Source of the DNA: Petrolisthes cinctipes | Taxonomy: Eukaryota; Arthropoda; Malacostraca; Decapoda; Porcellanidae | Direction of reading: 5' to 3' | DNA length: 64,000 nucleotides | Assembly: GCA_033782935.1 (NCBI GenBank) | Contig: JAWQEG010000409.1 | Span: 107,501 to 171,500 of the forward strand | Shown: in pieces, positions 33,346 through 43,501 of the stretch | How positions within the stretch are numbered: the first letter of the stretch is position 1 | Layout: every line of letters begins with the position of its first letter | The notes under the pieces: model-generated | Told to the model about the DNA's origin: nothing | The model's input: the letters and a program-made list of their open reading frames with translations, nothing else | Database searches by the model: none | Program-made: the position numbers and the translations under genes

Positions 33346-33778
33346 TTTTAAGGGGTTCATATACTTTTGGTACATTGGAGTGCCTTGATTCCCCCATCGT
33401 GGACTTACTATTATTTTACTTCATGATGTTTCAAATGGATTACCCTGTAGATCACTGATTTATATCATATAAATATTAAACGATGTCAGTGAAAGATAAG
33501 TGTTACGTGGTGAGTCTGAGTCTTAAGTCACTACTTTCTAGGTTTTTATTATCACAACACTGATAATGTAAATTAATGGTTGGCCCAGCCCAGTACTGAT
33601 GAAGGGGAGGTGCTGGAAGGAGTCGGGGGTTAGAGTCAGAGTCGTAACCTTTAAATTTTCTGGAGTCGAAGTCAGAATTTTTTAAATCAGACGCCTCACC
33701 CCTGGATCTGTTGCTTGGAATAGTTTGGAGGAATCAGTAGGTCCAGATTTACTACCAACACTGTACTGTCCCTTTAAT
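33346..33778. mobile_element. MITE family A split by about 310 bp
   Basis: The first part, 33346-33397 ('ttaaggggttcatatac' to 'ccttgattcc'), and the last part, 33706-33778 ('gttgcttggaatagtttgg' to 'gtccctttaa'), make one element. The intervening DNA is unidentified and includes a short 'ggagtcg' repeat cluster near 33620-33665. Confidence 0.6.
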
Positions 33779-33929
33779 GTAGACTTCACATATAGTTCTA
33801 TTACCACCATGCTTGTTTATGTTCACTGATAAAATAAAGGTTCACATATGCATCTGACTGTACAAATGCTTTTCTGTAAGGCTCATTTTAAGATCAGACT
33901 AATTGTACTGAATGCTCGCAATCCATAGC

Positions 33930-34095
33930 CCACCCGAGTTGAAGCCTGAAATCTGAAGTAGGCGGATTCTAAACGACAGCCCACCCAAACCATCATGAGG
34001 TCACACACACTCAGTTCAAACCAATGGAGGCTTTGGGTGAACTGTCATCTAGAAAACGCCTGCTCCAGATCTCAGGCTTTGACTCGGGTGGATTG
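33930..34095. repeat. Foldback element with CACCCGAGT arms
   Basis: 'cacccgagttgaagcctgaa' at 33930 is inverted near 34070-34093 ('caggctttgactcgggtg'), and the second-tier arms 'gtaggcgg' and 'cgcctgctc' also pair. A 78-residue plus-strand frame lies across it and is an artefact. Confidence 0.65.
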
Positions 34096-34389
34096 TGCGT
34101 GTACAACTTACATAATAGAAAGTTTGTATGTATGCAGCTTGGATTCAGAAATGAGCACACCACAAAAGGTTTAACACTTAATATCTCTGCATTTCAGGTG
34201 TGTAGTGAGAGAAGAGAACAAGAGGGAAGAAAAGAATATGAGAGAAGAGGACACTACTAGTAGTATATTGCTGTAATAAAAGAAAAAAAGAAGTTTTAAT
34301 TAATTCAGATGCTTTATTAAAACACCTATGTCTTGTCTTGTCTTCCCAAAAGGTAAATATATTGAACATTTCATACCTGTAAGATTGTA

Positions 34390-34560
34390 GGGTTCAATTA
34401 AAACTGTTGATGTTATAATAATGTGTGTGCTAGAGACAAATACTACACACAGGTATTATAACATCAACAGGGTTCAAATAAAACTGTTGATGTTTTTAAT
34501 ACTGCGTGTGTGGCAAAATCACACACACAACTACATCACCAGTTTTATATGAACCTTACC
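34390..34560. repeat. Two adjacent hairpins sharing one arm
   Basis: 'aaactgttgatgttataata' is inverted as 'tattataacatcaacag', followed by a second related pair ending 'accagttttatatgaac'. Confidence 0.65.
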
Positions 34561-34648
34561 CTGAGGTAAGGGTGTAATTTCACTTTACATTGGTGAAATG
34601 AGGACATCAGACCTATCCCTTCAATGCTTCCAAAATATCAACACTGTA

Positions 34649-34729
34649 CAGTTGGCAAAAAAAAGTATTGGAACTCCCTTATAGTTAATTTCAATGTAAG
34701 TGTGGTTCAAATACTTATTTTGCCAACTG
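34649..34729. mobile_element. Short Tc1/mariner-type MITE, 81 bp
   Basis: Starts CAGTTGGCAAAA and ends TTTTGCCAACTG, flanked by TA on both sides. The arms occupy most of its length. Confidence 0.8.
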
Positions 34730-34782
34730 TACAAAGGTATATGTGAAGCTAAGACTGAATACACACAAGCTGGTATTATTAT

Positions 34783-34945
34783 TTAAGGGGGTAATACACT
34801 TTCGGTTCCTTTTGAGTGCCTTGATTTCTTTTGAGTATACCAGGACCAGATGAACATAAATAATGGTGGCTTCTTGTTGCTTGGAATAGTCTGGAGGAAT
34901 CAGTTTCTCCAGATTTACCACCAACACTGTACTACCCCCTCAAGC
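34783..34945. mobile_element. MITE, TTAAGGGG family A
   Basis: Begins 'ttaagggggtaatacac' and ends 'gtactaccccctcaag', inverted relative to 33166-33318. Confidence 0.75.
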
Positions 34946-35367
34946 TGGGAATGAGGAATGATATTATGGATATATAAAAAAGCTTGTGTGATGTCCTCAT
35001 AATAGTTATCAACTCGCCATTTAGTAATAACTGTAGTGATGAGGTGCCAATATGCTGTATGTGTGTCTTGATAACATCACTACACAACCTGCAATACAAC
35101 CAAAGTAAATGTAAGTGTTACATATTCAACTTCAATCAACTTTTTTTTTTCTTTTTACAATAATTGCCAACACAATTTCACCTACAGTACACTCTGTAAA
35201 GTTATGCACACAAAATAATGACAATCATTCTCTCCACTACTTTTGACACTTGAAAATAAATACTGTAGACTGTACAGTTTGGAATGGACAAAAGATGCAT
35301 CATATTATTATTATTATATTTAGTCCCATATCATAGTTAAAAAGTAGCCTACTGTAGTAGAGAGCTT

Positions 35368-35530
35368 TTTAAGGGGAGAATTTCTTGTTGGCAAATTGAA
35401 AGGTTACCGATTCCTTCAAACTATACCAGAAAACAAACTTCCTTAATGGTATTAATAGGGGATCTGTTTGGTGGCATAGTTTGAAGGAATCATCAGACCT
35501 TCCAATTCACCAACAAAAGAATCTCACTTT
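35368..35530. mobile_element. MITE, TTAAGGGG subfamily with CTTGTTGGCAAATTG arms
   Basis: Begins 'ttaaggggagaatttcttg' and ends 'caacaaaagaatctcacttt'. Its central 'gattccttcaaact' is inverted as 'agtttgaaggaatc'. Confidence 0.7.
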
Positions 35531-35552
35531 AATTAAAATGAGTGTGAAACCT

Positions 35553-35675
35553 GGGGCCATATTCAAGAACATTAGTGGTGCATACCATGGCTCCATAAAA
35601 AAAAAAAAAAAAAAAGAGCCGTCGTACTGGTACCACACCAACGTTGACACCATGGATGTTCTTGCATAAAGCCCC
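35553..35675. repeat. Palindromic MITE, family B, with an internal A run
   Basis: 'gggccatattcaagaacatt' at the left and 'gatgttcttgcataaagccc' at the right. An A19-type run near 35590 interrupts the core. Confidence 0.7.
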
Positions 35676-35841
35676 TGGACGAGCAGCTTTACTTACTTTA
35701 CTCTTGTAAGAATTCCACATTTGTCAGCGACAACATCAGAGCAAACCTTCTTGGGTATAGTAAACCCCAACACGATGTACCAAGCCAGTCAGCCTCCTGT
35801 ACATCTTGGGTACAGTAAACCTGCAATAACGTTTGTAACAT

Positions 35842-36150
35842 TAAAGGGATAATATACTATTGATACATTGGAGTGCCTCGATTTCTCCAAAGAATGCCAG
35901 GAAACAAATAGGGCCAGATGAAAAAAAATTATGGAATAGTTTGGGGGAATCAGTTGCTCCAGATTTAATTAAACCTTTAAGGGGAGAGAGATTCTCTTGG
36001 TGGCAAATTGGGGGTTACTGATTCCTCCAAACATGCCAGGAAACAAAAATCACCTTAATGGTACTAATAGGGGATTTGTTGTTTCATGGCATAATTTCGA
36101 GGAATCAGAGACCTTCCAATTCACCAACAAGAGAACCTCCCCTTAAAAGC
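35842..36150. mobile_element. Two adjacent TTAAGGGG-type MITEs
   Basis: Family A copy at about 35842-35985 and second-subfamily copy at about 35985-36148. The latter ends 'gagaacctccccttaa'. Confidence 0.7.
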
Positions 36151-36649
36151 ATCCAACAATACTTGCATTATTCTCAGAGTATAATATTGATTTAATTAAC
36201 TTGCTAGAGAAGAACAAGTTACAGTAATGCCTTGTTTTGTACTATTGTTGTTATTGGTGTGTATTGTACTGTTTGTAATGAATGTGTGTACAGTAAACCC
36301 TCTTTGTATGTACTACATTAATACACCCATTAACCCAATGGTGGACAGAGCCATCATACCGGTACCACATCTTCAACATGAATATTCTTGCATACGACCC
36401 AGTTCATCAAGGCAGCTAACCAACCCCTAGTATATAATAAGAAAACACTGCAAGTGATGATGCTTCCTACAATAATATAAATAATCTGTTATTACAAAGA
36501 GAATAAGCAAAACCTTCAATAACTTTATATGGACAAATGAAATAAAAGTGCAAAAATGTGAAAATCTATGTACTATATTAGCCAACTGAGGTGTGTTGGT
36601 GCCATAGCCTGAAGAAGAATAACACTGACATTATGCACCATTAACAAGG
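36151..36649. other. Non-coding, family B fragment
   Basis: 36330-36403 is the right half of a family B palindrome ('ataccggtaccaca', 'attcttgcatacgaccca'). No gene is seen. Confidence 0.55.
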
Positions 36650-36834
36650 TTAGGTATTGGCAGTACTCTGCTGTATTATCTGGTGTAAAGCCCCTGGTGG
36701 TGGGTTACTCCTGCTGGGGGATGATGGTAGTGGTTCCTGTGTCTCACTGCTAGTTGGCCATCTTTCAATCACTGTCTCTGGGGAATTTTCCTGGGTGGTT
36801 TTCTCTGTGCTTTTGGACACTGCAGTTTCACACT
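36650..36834 (-). CDS. Putative terminal coding exon, Ser/Thr/Pro/Glu-rich, gene unknown
   Basis: A strong acceptor (CTCTCTTCTTCCAG) precedes 2 + 183 nt that stay open to a TAA at 36652-36650. The encoded 60 residues include ECETAVSKSTEKTTQENSPE, TVIERWPTSSETQEPLPSS and a GALHQIIQQSTANT tail. It is hydrophilic, low in hydrophobics and without a domain I know. Its phase (2 nt to complete a codon) does not match the donor phase of the exon pair at 41333-41420/40065-40196. It is therefore either an alternative 3' end of that gene through other exons or a different gene. Repeats found elsewhere in the window do not cover it. Confidence 0.45.
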
Positions 36835-38089
36835 CTGGAAGAAGAGAGATTAATGAGGGATGCAATTTCACACAAGAAAAATTTTACTTGTACCATCTTG
36901 TGTGTGTGTTAATGTGCCAATCCATTTGTGAGGGAATAAATGTGTGTTATTCTATATTAAAAATAAATAAATAAATAGATAAACAAATTATTGGTAGCAG
37001 ACATGTCATCCTCACTTTCTTCAATGTCCCTGATAGTCCCCTAAATTTTCAGACATTTTTCTTGCCACTGATATTGGAAAGCTTTCTGGCCTGATGGTCA
37101 ACCTCGGTTCTTGTGCCACAGATTTTGGAAAATGTCTGAACCTAACTCCTCCTAGACCATACCAGATAATATCACCAAACTTTCAAGGAAGTTTCCTACA
37201 GTATTGGGGTAGGTTTTAAACCTATTTAGAACTAGCCTAGTGGTCAACCTAAATTCCTGTGCCCCAAATTTTGGAAAATGTCCAAACCTAACTCCTCCTA
37301 GACCATACCAGATATCATCATTAAACTTTCATGGAAGTTTCCCCATGACTTTCAACTCCACTCGTCCTTCCAAAGTCTTCAGCTTTGGACATCTATTGTA
37401 GTTTTTTGTCTATTTTCTTTCCAATTTTCATATATGTATACAGTAGGTGTAATTTACAAGCATATTAATTCTGTCCAGCTTCCAAGCCATATGTGATCGA
37501 CCCCAATTGCTATATTCAGAAAGACAAGTAGTGTGTACAATATTAGTCTGATATAACCAGGGGATGGGTTTATATTCCTTTAATTATTTGATCAAAACCC
37601 TGATAACCTGCACCATGGATTAAGAGAATAGACAAGGTTCTCCCACCAGCCCAAGTCACTCAAACCATGACCTGCACTTTTAAAATCTGTGAACTGTTTA
37701 CAAAGGAAAAGGTAACCAAATGTAGCGAGACCTCACACTGTGGAAACCCTGATACTTCACCGGAGTCTGGAAATAATTGTTATGTTTGCATTTTCTTATT
37801 GTGTATCAGATAATTTATTATTAAACATACAGTACTTTCACGAGTGATATTATAAAGTTTAAGGGAAGGATTGTACAGTATCACTTGAATGTAACTGTGC
37901 CGACTAACTGGGAGAACATGATCATCTCATCTCAAATTATTCAAATATTACAGATAAAGAATTGTTTGAATGTTTGTATGAAGGGATTGTCATGATAGAT
38001 AATGAAAGTGAAGGAAGGCCATACAGTGGAGCTTTATAAAACTAGCACCTGTTTCAGGGATATACAGTAGATGTAGAAGATTGAAAACA
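36835..38089. other. Non-coding; 155-bp tandem duplication
   Basis: 'aatgtctgaacctaactcct' (37130) and 'aatgtccaaacctaactcct' (37278) mark two copies of a segment of about 155 bp within 37040-37350. I see no gene in the remainder. Confidence 0.55.
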
Positions 38090-38525
38090 TTTGAGTGAAT
38101 TAATTACCCGAGGATGTCACAAAAGAGATCTCAATAGAATAGGAATCACTAAGATACATAGGTGAATATATTGTAAGCAAATTTTTGCTAGCAACTATCC
38201 TCACCCAGGTCACAAAGCTACTGAATGTAATTCTGGAAATAAAACATGGGTTGACACAATAAACAGAGGTGAACTGCATGTACCTTCTAACACTTTCGTG
38301 CTGCAGCTTGAATAAAAAAGAAATGATAATACATGGAACAACCCTCAGGGAGGGCAAAAAAATTTATACAATCAATGACCACAGAGTTAAAAAATGTTGT
38401 AGGTGTTCCTTGTGACATTCATCAGTTTTTTGCACAAATACCTGTTCTTTAGAATGAAGAAACTGAACAAGAGTATAAAGATTGACAGGAAGATACAGAG
38501 AAAATTCATGAAAATTACAATATAT
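38090..38525 (+). pseudogene. P-element/THAP9-like transposase C-terminal remnant
   Basis: Across shifting frames the plus strand reads LRYIGEYIVSKF, then a YPH...G stretch, 'TINRGELHVPSNTF', 'IHGTTLREGKK' and finally a basic segment FFRMKKLNKSIKIDRKIQRKF. This order (Y-x-x-G-Y-I-x-x-K, W/T-x-x-x-N-R-G-x-L-x-V-P-S, I-H-G, R-x-x-x-L-N-K) is what I know from the C-terminus of P-like transposases. Stops and frameshifts are frequent. Neighbours give no other support. The assignment is from memory and could be to a related family. Confidence 0.4.
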
Positions 38526-38535
38526 AGGCTATATA

Positions 38536-38562
38536 TATATATATGTGTGTGTGTGTGTACTA
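38536..38562. repeat. TA/TG microsatellite
   Basis: (TA)n followed by (TG)n. Confidence 0.85.
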
Positions 38563-38916
38563 CATTTAATTATCATAATTCAAGCATACACTTTAAGGAA
38601 CTGTATTTTAGTTATATAATTCTGCATGCATTATTCTTTATAATTATGTAAACATTTGCAAACATAAAATTTGAATAAAGGGTTTTACTTTCCACTATAC
38701 ATATTAAAAACAGCAGAAGTGAGAGAAGTTAAATCTATAAGCAAAAAGAAGGTTGATCAAAGAACAAGGGAAAAGAGAGGTGAAAGGAGCTCCTGTAGAA
38801 TATTTGCCCATATAAAAGATAAAACTAGTTGACAAATGGCATTCATAATATACTCCTCATATAATTTTCATTCATATTAACTCATGTACAGGTGACTCAT
38901 CTGTGTGCTTATATGA

Positions 38917-39110
38917 TTAATCCATGGTTGTATGTAAGTTATGTAATGCAATTGAACTTCTTTCCTGTATCTTCCACCAAAGCTGTATCATCTGCAAACA
39001 CAACCAACTCATTTCCCATCTATTTACAACCTCATTACATAGCTCTGCTCCCTGCCCCATTGTCCTCACCTCCCCTTCTCTCACAACTCCAATCCACCAA
39101 CACATTAAAC
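38917..39110 (-). pseudogene. LINE RT palm fragment with FADD motif
   Basis: On the minus strand, text VREGEVRTMGQGAELCNEV is followed after a frame change by ELVVFADDTALVEDTGK. The FADD box and flanks are typical of non-LTR RT palm. Only about 190 bp are preserved. Confidence 0.6.
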
Positions 39111-39799
39111 TATATAATATACCATTACATATTTAGACACATGTTGTAGTACTGTTACCTCCTGCTGTGTGAAGATTCAGAAGACTGTTACTTTTGGAGT
39201 GATGCCTGGAGGATTGTAAAATCTTCAACACCTGTCTCATCAGTGGCCAGACCCTCTCTCTCATGGAACTATATAATTTTGAAAGAAAGATGGTGGTATG
39301 TTTAAATAAGGCGTCTGAGTGCTGTGACAACCCTGAGACCTGTTGCAACACTGACCGCCCCCATAACTAGGGTTGGGAAGGAAAGACTGTGGTATGTATA
39401 AATAAGGTTATCTAGTGCAGCAAAAAGAAGAAACCAATACTTTGATGCTCCACTTTCTCTATCGAGTGCAACAAGTGAAGCTTCCAACACCTCAAAGCTT
39501 CATTCACATGAGTCACAGGCTACTTCAACAGTAAGCTCATTTTTTTATTATTTTATTAATTTAATATTGATGAAGATGAGGATTAAATGCTGATAGCCAG
39601 CTTACTGTCCTCACCTGTGAGATAAGATGAGAGAGGAAAGTTCAAAATCATTTCTACTTTCATTTGAGTTGCCCAAACACATTGAGTTTGAAGATAAATC
39701 ATATTAATGAGGAAAGATGGATGGAGGTAGTATTACAATGAGAACCTAATTATATTATGGTCACTTCCTTCCACTGGCTCATGTTGTCATACTGTTATC

Positions 39800-39845
<46 letters not shown>

Positions 39846-40064
39846 TGGCTCATCTACAGTCAAGGTTTATCAAGTAGTGGAAAAAAGCAACACTCCAAGT
39901 TATACCTTGGACTGTATGATGTCAAGGCAAGTAAAAGTGTTTAATATTACATAATTAACTCATATCTGCATTCCTTACTGTCTCTGAGACTATATACATA
40001 CTTGCATTATAACTGTTTCTTGGCCTGGTCATCAACACCATATAGTTCTAAGAAGTTTTCTGTC
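39111..40064. other. No supported gene; CT microsatellite
   Basis: (CT)n of about 48 bp at 39795-39842. The plus-strand stretch 39395-39530 translates to a Ser/Ala-rich open frame next to a possible GT donor, but nothing confirms it as an exon. Confidence 0.4.
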
Positions 40065-40196
40065 CTATAATGTTGATGTGTTAGAGATGAAAGGGTCTTG
40101 ATCAGGTGCTGTCAATGAGTAACGTCTGAGAATAACTTGGTTTCCGTCACCAGCTTCCAACGACGATGAACCATAATAATTTTCATCCCGAGGTGT
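40065..40196 (-). CDS. Putative 3'-terminal coding exon of an unrecognised gene
   Basis: Acceptor TTTCCTTTCCACCAG leads into 43 codons ending with TAG at 40067-40065. The encoded tail includes PRDENYYGSSSLEAGDGNQV, ILRRYSLTAPDQDPF and ISNTSTL. It begins in phase 0, which fits the phase-0 donor of the exon at 41333-41420. Composition is ordinary for a cytosolic C-terminal tail, with R-R-x-S phosphorylation-like sites (RRYS). I do not recognise the protein. No repeat in the window overlaps it. Confidence 0.5.
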   Translation of the reverse strand, partial: TPRDENYYGSSSLEAGDGNQVILRRYSLTAPDQDPFISNTSTL

Positions 40197-40199
40197 CTG

Positions 40200-41238
40200 G
40201 TGGAAAGGAAACAATTAATAGTGTGAAAATTATACAAACTTATGAACCATTACAAGACACCTAATTGACCAAACTGCCATATCACCTACAGTACAATTAA
40301 AATTCATCATATAACACATGTATTCAATATTTAGCTGCCTTTCTCAGCACTTTCTCTTGTTTCTTGTAAAATGTATCATTAAAATGATATTTTGTTCGAG
40401 TAACCTTCACTCATGGTTTATACTGAGTGCACTTGGTGAGGTTCCTCTGTCTATGTGTGACATGGTGATCGCTGTAGGGAGTGTGTTGAGCAGTGGGTAG
40501 GTGCATCAGTTCGTGTCCCAGCCTTCGCCCACTGCATGACCAACTGAGACTGTGGTACGACCGGGGCAAGTGGATGGGCTTGACATATGAAAGGGTCGAG
40601 TTGCAACTCACAATTGGACTAGAGGGCTGTGAGGCCAATGAAGTATGTATATCATCTCACTATACTCAGATATTTGTTTGCTGAGGTTTCGAGTTACATT
40701 TTACATTTTACAAGAGTTATTATATTGGTATCAAGGTACTGTTCACTCTATTTGATTCATTAAGGGACCATGTAGTTGATGATAATTGTGTATAAAGGGA
40801 TATGGTAAATGCCAGTCATTATATGGGTAAGTTTAGTGGTTAGTTGTTGTTATTGAAGTTCCTCAAGCTGTCTGGCCGAGCAGCCAGTGATAGTGGGATG
40901 GTTAGTTCAGTTATCACCAAAACTAATTGAATTTTTATTCGTGCACACAGATTCCTTAGTTTGTATTTATTTTGGTAATTTTCTCTTAAAATTACTTCCA
41001 CTGAATATCGACTTGCACATAGGTACGCCTACTTTTGAAAACCCGTTTACTTTTGGTATTTTGGTCTCAAATAATTTCTCCACCTACTTGGAAATCGTCT
41101 AGTTAATGACAGCCTACTAGGGGGGAGCACTGTATAGTTAATACATACGCAGGTGGAAATGAAGTGAACTTATGCTGCCGACTGTACATCGAGGGTCTAC
41201 TGTAACACAGTATATACTTGTGATTCATCAAACGGGCC

Positions 41239-41276
<38 letters not shown>

Positions 41277-41320
41277 ATGTGGTAGTGCTGCTGGTAATAC
41301 TGTCTCATCAGCAGATTGAC
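40200..41320. other. Intron-like, no further gene seen
   Basis: Lies between the two putative exons. 40430-40640 is GC-richer with an open 75-codon minus frame, without support. A (GTA)n run is at about 41240-41270. Confidence 0.4.
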
Positions 41321-41332
41321 CTGAGAGCTGAC

Positions 41333-41420
41333 CTTTCCTTTTCTTAAAGGTGCCAAGGGTTCAGTAGATCTCGTGGCTGTCTCATCCTGGGGGGTTACTA
41401 GCACCTCTGGAATCGTTGTA
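41333..41420 (-). CDS. Putative internal coding exon, same unrecognised gene
   Basis: Acceptor CATGTTTCCAG at 41421 and donor GTCAGC at 41332. The 88 bp encode one nucleotide plus 29 codons: TTIPEVLVTPQDETATRSTE and PLAPLRKGK. A second donor (GTCAAT) lies 12 nt downstream, so two in-frame exon forms that differ by four residues are possible. Joining to the exon at 40196 keeps the frame to its stop. A (GTA)n microsatellite follows in the intron (41240-41270). Function is unknown. Confidence 0.45.
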
Positions 41421-41984
41421 CTGGAAACATGAGACATTTGAAGGCTATTTGTAAGAATATATGTTGTGTTGATGGTGTCACAGTACCAGTACGAAATGGG
41501 ACCAACCTGCTACACCAAATGAAGGAAGTATGCCATTGAAAGTATTATTTTACAAATATGAAACTGCAGAGCATACTTTGTTACCATGGTTATTCTTATT
41601 TAACAAACAAAAATCCAAGATACTGTAGTTTTGTAAAATGAAGAGATTATTTCAGACACTGTGCTGTACCAAAAATAAGTTCCGACTTTCAGGAAGCTGT
41701 TCATACTCCACTCTCTCTGTAGGAAAAATATAGCATGTTATCATACATGAATTTCAGATTTCCTTAATCTAACTCTGAACATACAGAAGCAATGGGGCAC
41801 AAACACAATTTTTAAAAATCCAAGTTTGTTATCCTTGATTAATCACCTAGAATTGAACACAAAGATACTTGTGGTTAAAGTAGTATTACATACCCGTAAT
41901 TACTTCACACATATGGGAATGTACTGAGAGAAAAGAATCATCTAGGCCTATCTATCAATAGTTCTGACACTTCACTTCCTCTGT

Positions 41985-42173
41985 AAGTGGCCATAACAAA
42001 AGTGTCCAGTTCTCCCTGGTCCAACACTCCTTCCTCACTTGATCAACTCTTCCATTTCCACTTAAGTTGCTCTATGAACTAGTAGCACTTGCCTCCTGCA
42101 CACAGAATGAACTTCTCTGTTACTTCAATCAGTCTTTCAGTAAGAACCTTCCCATACACCTTCCCCGGTACAC
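41985..42173 (-). pseudogene. RTE-like LINE family C, RT and 3'-end pieces left of a nested LINE
   Basis: 42108-42173 matches 50430-50482 almost base for base (RT fingers, EVTGN/TERLIEVTGN region). 41990-42075 resembles the family 3' end at 49150-49220. The part between has been lost. The fragment is separated from its 5' part (46388-48120) by the inserted CR1-like LINE. Confidence 0.7.
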
Positions 42174-42474
42174 ACACAGAGTCAGTCACAGGGAGTGGAC
42201 GTGCTGACCCACAGCTCCAGACATAAATCATCACTTACCTATTTGTTTATGGATTTGAGTCAAGCTTGTGTTTAATTGGTCACATAAAAGTAAAGAAAGA
42301 TAATGAGTAGAAAAGTGCAGTGAATATAAAACAACAAAGTGTAAATAACTGAGAGAAGAAAAGAGTGAATCTAGCAGTGGTAGCCAGCAGACATAACAAG
42401 TTTGAGTCAGCAATTCCTTAGGGTGAGAGATGGTACTGTACCAGGCAGCTAAACTGTAAGTAAAAAAACCAATC

Positions 42475-43491
42475 ATGAGTCTGTTTGAAAGAAGAGAAGG
42501 AAAAAAGAAGAAGAAGGAAGAGGAGTATTGTGATTTAGTAGAGTTTGAAGATCTAAATAAAGTAATAAAAAGAGTTAAGAAGTTGGAGGATGAAGTGTTG
42601 GAAATAAAAGAGGCTTTAATTGAATCAAAAAAGAGAAATGAGAATTTACTAAAGGAAATGAATAGGAAAGATATAGCATTGGAAGAGATGGCAACTGAAC
42701 TAAAAACAGTAAAATCCAAAACAAATGAAATAGGAGGAAATTTAGTAGAACAGGAGAAAGATATAAACAAAATGAAACAGAAGGCAGATGTGTTGACCAA
42801 AGCCAGTCACATAGTGGAAAAGAATGAAGAAATTGAAGAGAAAATAGAACAAGCAAATGATGTAGTAAATGCATGTAAAGAAGAAATGGTTAAAACATAT
42901 GCACAGATTCTAAAAGAAAAAGAAGAGATAAAAACAAACATGAATCAAGATAAAGGAATAATGGACATAAAGAAAGAAGTAAAAGAAGTAATAAGAAAAA
43001 ATGTAAGGTTTGTCAGAGAAACAATTGATATGAATAAATCAATAATAATATATGGAGTAAAAGAAGAAGAAATGAGAAATAAAATAGCTAGGGATAAAGA
43101 AGAAATGAACAAAATCACAGGTATAATGAAAACCATAATGGAAGAAGAGGAAGAAGAAGTAAAGATAGAAGAATTCCACAGACTGGGGAAATTTGAAGAA
43201 AATAAAATGAGACCACTAAAGATAATTGTACAAAGTAGTAACATGGTAGAAACTGTATTGAGAAATGCCAGGAATTTGAAGGACTCTGAAGAATGGAACA
43301 AGATACAGGTAGCCAGATGCTTAACCAAGGAAGACAGAGAAATACTCAAAGAAAAAGTGGAAGAAGCAAAATGGAAGAACAGTGAAAGAACTGAAGAAGA
43401 GGAAAGACATTTTTTCTACAGAGTAGTGGGAATGCAAGTCAAAAAATGGTGGAAAAAAGAGATGTCAACTAGGAAAAATATACAGAAATGA
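42475..43491 (+). CDS. LINE ORF1 protein, coiled-coil, basic C-terminal region
   Basis: 338 residues, complete from Met to TGA. Residues 5-15 are Lys/Glu-rich. About residues 20-160 form a heptad-rich, highly charged coiled coil. Residues about 180-260 resemble an RNA-recognition-like core (SIIIYGVKEEE, FHRLGKFEENKMRPLKIIVQ), and a basic tail follows (VGMQVKKWWKKE). This domain order, coiled coil followed by an RRM/CTD-like region, matches ORF1p of L1/CR1-type LINEs. ORF1p binds element RNA and acts as a chaperone in the ribonucleoprotein. No zinc knuckle is seen. ORF2 follows after 10 bp in a different frame, so ORF2 must be translated by reinitiation or a similar route. Strong A bias is shared with ORF2. 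Confidence 0.8.
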   Translation: MSLFERREGKKKKKEEEYCDLVEFEDLNKVIKRVKKLEDEVLEIKEALIESKKRNENLLKEMNRKDIALEEMATELKTVKSKTNEIGGNLVEQEKDINKMKQKADVLTKASHIVEKNEEIEEKIEQANDVVNACKEEMVKTYAQILKEKEEIKTNMNQDKGIMDIKKEVKEVIRKNVRFVRETIDMNKSIIIYGVKEEEMRNKIARDKEEMNKITGIMKTIMEEEEEEVKIEEFHRLGKFEENKMRPLKIIVQSSNMVETVLRNARNLKDSEEWNKIQVARCLTKEDREILKEKVEEAKWKNSERTEEEERHFFYRVVGMQVKKWWKKEMSTRKNIQK

Positions 43492-43501
43492 AAAAATAAA
43501 A

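Noticed and set aside
34024..34260. 78-residue frame starting MEALGELSSRKR
   Set aside because: It lies in the loop and arm of a foldback element; no splice or homology support.
39302..39530. Possible plus- or minus-strand exon near 39395-39530
   Set aside because: Composition is suggestive, but splice sites are weak and no partner exon was found.
40430..40640. Possible tRNA-derived SINE
   Set aside because: A B-box-like 'agttcgtgtccc' is present but no A-box at the right distance and no second copy in the window.
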